Shown: piece by piece, positions 63,691-64,000 of the stretch | Layout: each line of letters starts with the position of its first letter | Position numbering within the stretch: the stretch's first letter is position 1 | From: Sphingomonas sp. BGYR3 | GTDB lineage: Bacteria > Pseudomonadota > Alphaproteobacteria > Sphingomonadales > Sphingomonadaceae | DNA: 64,000 nucleotides | Assembly: GCF_025153455.1 (NCBI RefSeq) | Contig: NZ_JANZNT010000001.1 | Coordinates: forward strand, 1,302,001-1,366,000 | Direction of reading: 5' to 3' | Position numbers and translations under genes: made by a program | The notes under the pieces: model-generated | What the model was told of the DNA's origin: nothing | Database searches by the model: none | The model's input: the letters and a program-made list of their open reading frames with translations, nothing else

Positions 63691-64000
63691 TCAACCAACC
63701 TGAATCGTGGTGTCGCTGGTGAATGCGTATTCCGGCACCGCCAGGTTCTTTGGCGCCGGGCCGGAACGGATGCGGCCGGCCGTGTCATAGGCCGAACCAT
63801 GGCACGGGCAGAAATATCCGCCGAACGGGCCCTTGTTCTCGCCCTCGCCTGCACCCAGCGGCACGCAGCCCAGATGGGTGCACACGCCCAGCGTGACCAG
63901 CCAGTTATTCTTCCCTTCCTTGGTCCGCTCGGCCAGCGTCTGCGGATCGCGCAGGCTGGCGGAATCGACCTGGTTCGCCTGGGCGATCTCCTCGGGCGTC
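63691..64000 (-). CDS. petA: Rieske iron-sulfur subunit of the bc1 complex, 3' part only
   Basis: The C-terminal part of the Rieske protein; the 5' end lies outside the window. The 2Fe-2S cluster ligands are in CTHLGCVP and CPCHGSAYD, after a hinge-distal segment read as [20 protein letters not shown] and [12 protein letters not shown]. It passes electrons from ubiquinol to cytochrome c1. It ends 11 bp before petB, consistent with one petABC operon. Confidence 0.95.
   Translation of the reverse strand, partial: TPEEIAQANQVDSASLRDPQTLAERTKEGKNNWLVTLGVCTHLGCVPLGAGEGENKGPFGGYFCPCHGSAYDTAGRIRSGPAPKNLAVPEYAFTSDTTIQVG

Noticed and set aside
61028..63703. 891-codon plus-strand frame opposite apt, petC and petB
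   Set aside because: It crosses three real genes and two intergenic regions on the other strand and has no protein-like segments.

Overview
This window is GC-rich chromosomal DNA from an alphaproteobacterium, most probably a member of the Sphingomonadaceae (Sphingomonas-like). The call rests on typical protein architectures: a TonB-dependent receptor paired with a lipoprotein, TamA with a long proline-rich linker, paired M1 peptidases and a three-gene cytochrome bc1 operon. It also rests on the rph-rdgB-hemW and hrcA-grpE gene orders, and on a tRNA-His with an encoded G-1 opposite C73, a state lost in several other alphaproteobacterial orders. There is no prophage, insertion sequence, CRISPR array or rRNA. 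Almost all of the window is housekeeping chromosome with short intergenic gaps, many 4-base ATGA overlaps between genes, and long meaningless antisense ORFs caused by the high GC content.

Layout. 1-8.9 kb: the start of a circularly permuted ATP-grasp gene leaving the window, then pdxH, a cation-efflux transporter and the tamA-tamB envelope-assembly pair. 8.9-19.8 kb: tRNA-Met, a 2H phosphoesterase, kup, alanine dehydrogenase, a translationally coupled cytochrome c maturation operon (ccmC-D-E-F-dsbE-ccmH-ccmI-like), a leucine-type amino-acid dehydrogenase, tRNA-His and a degenerate GspE/PilB-like ATPase. 19.9-25.6 kb: a prolyl-hydroxylase-like dioxygenase and an outer-membrane uptake operon (lipoprotein then TonB receptor), headed by a series of 11-bp-spaced PHO-box repeats, then tRNA-Val. 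25.7-36.5 kb: hupB, lon, two M1 peptidases, a ChaA-type antiporter, a diguanylate cyclase, clpX and clpP, i.e. the usual clpP-clpX-lon-hupB order split by about 6 kb. 36.6-43 kb: a GT-C membrane protein, glnD, and hrcA-grpE followed closely by a small lipoprotein gene. 43.1-50.2 kb: rph-rdgB, a DUF559 gene flanked by copies of a palindromic repeat, hemW, an LpoA-like lipoprotein divergent from rsmI-yraN-gshB, and a DedA protein. 50.2-58.6 kb: xerC, an OxyR-like LysR regulator without cysteines, two small unknown genes, a transaldolase-family enzyme, a GAF-PAS-GGDEF protein, a DUF4197 lipoprotein and priA. 58.3-64 kb: a small membrane protein, a membrane-anchored trypsin-like protease, a Gly/Tyr-rich lipoprotein, apt and the cytochrome bc1 operon petA-petB-petC (petA truncated by the window end).

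Best candidates for something new: (1) the lipoprotein/TonB-receptor operon, whose upstream repeats match the PhoB binding site in sequence and spacing and so predict a phosphate-starvation-induced outer-membrane system of unknown cargo; (2) the DUF559 nuclease-like gene inserted between rdgB and hemW together with two copies of a palindromic repeat, one of which encodes its C-terminal tail; (3) the GspE-like protein that has lost its Walker A lysine and Walker B glutamate; (4) the OxyR-like regulator without redox cysteines. All function calls come from reading the sequence; no database search was run.
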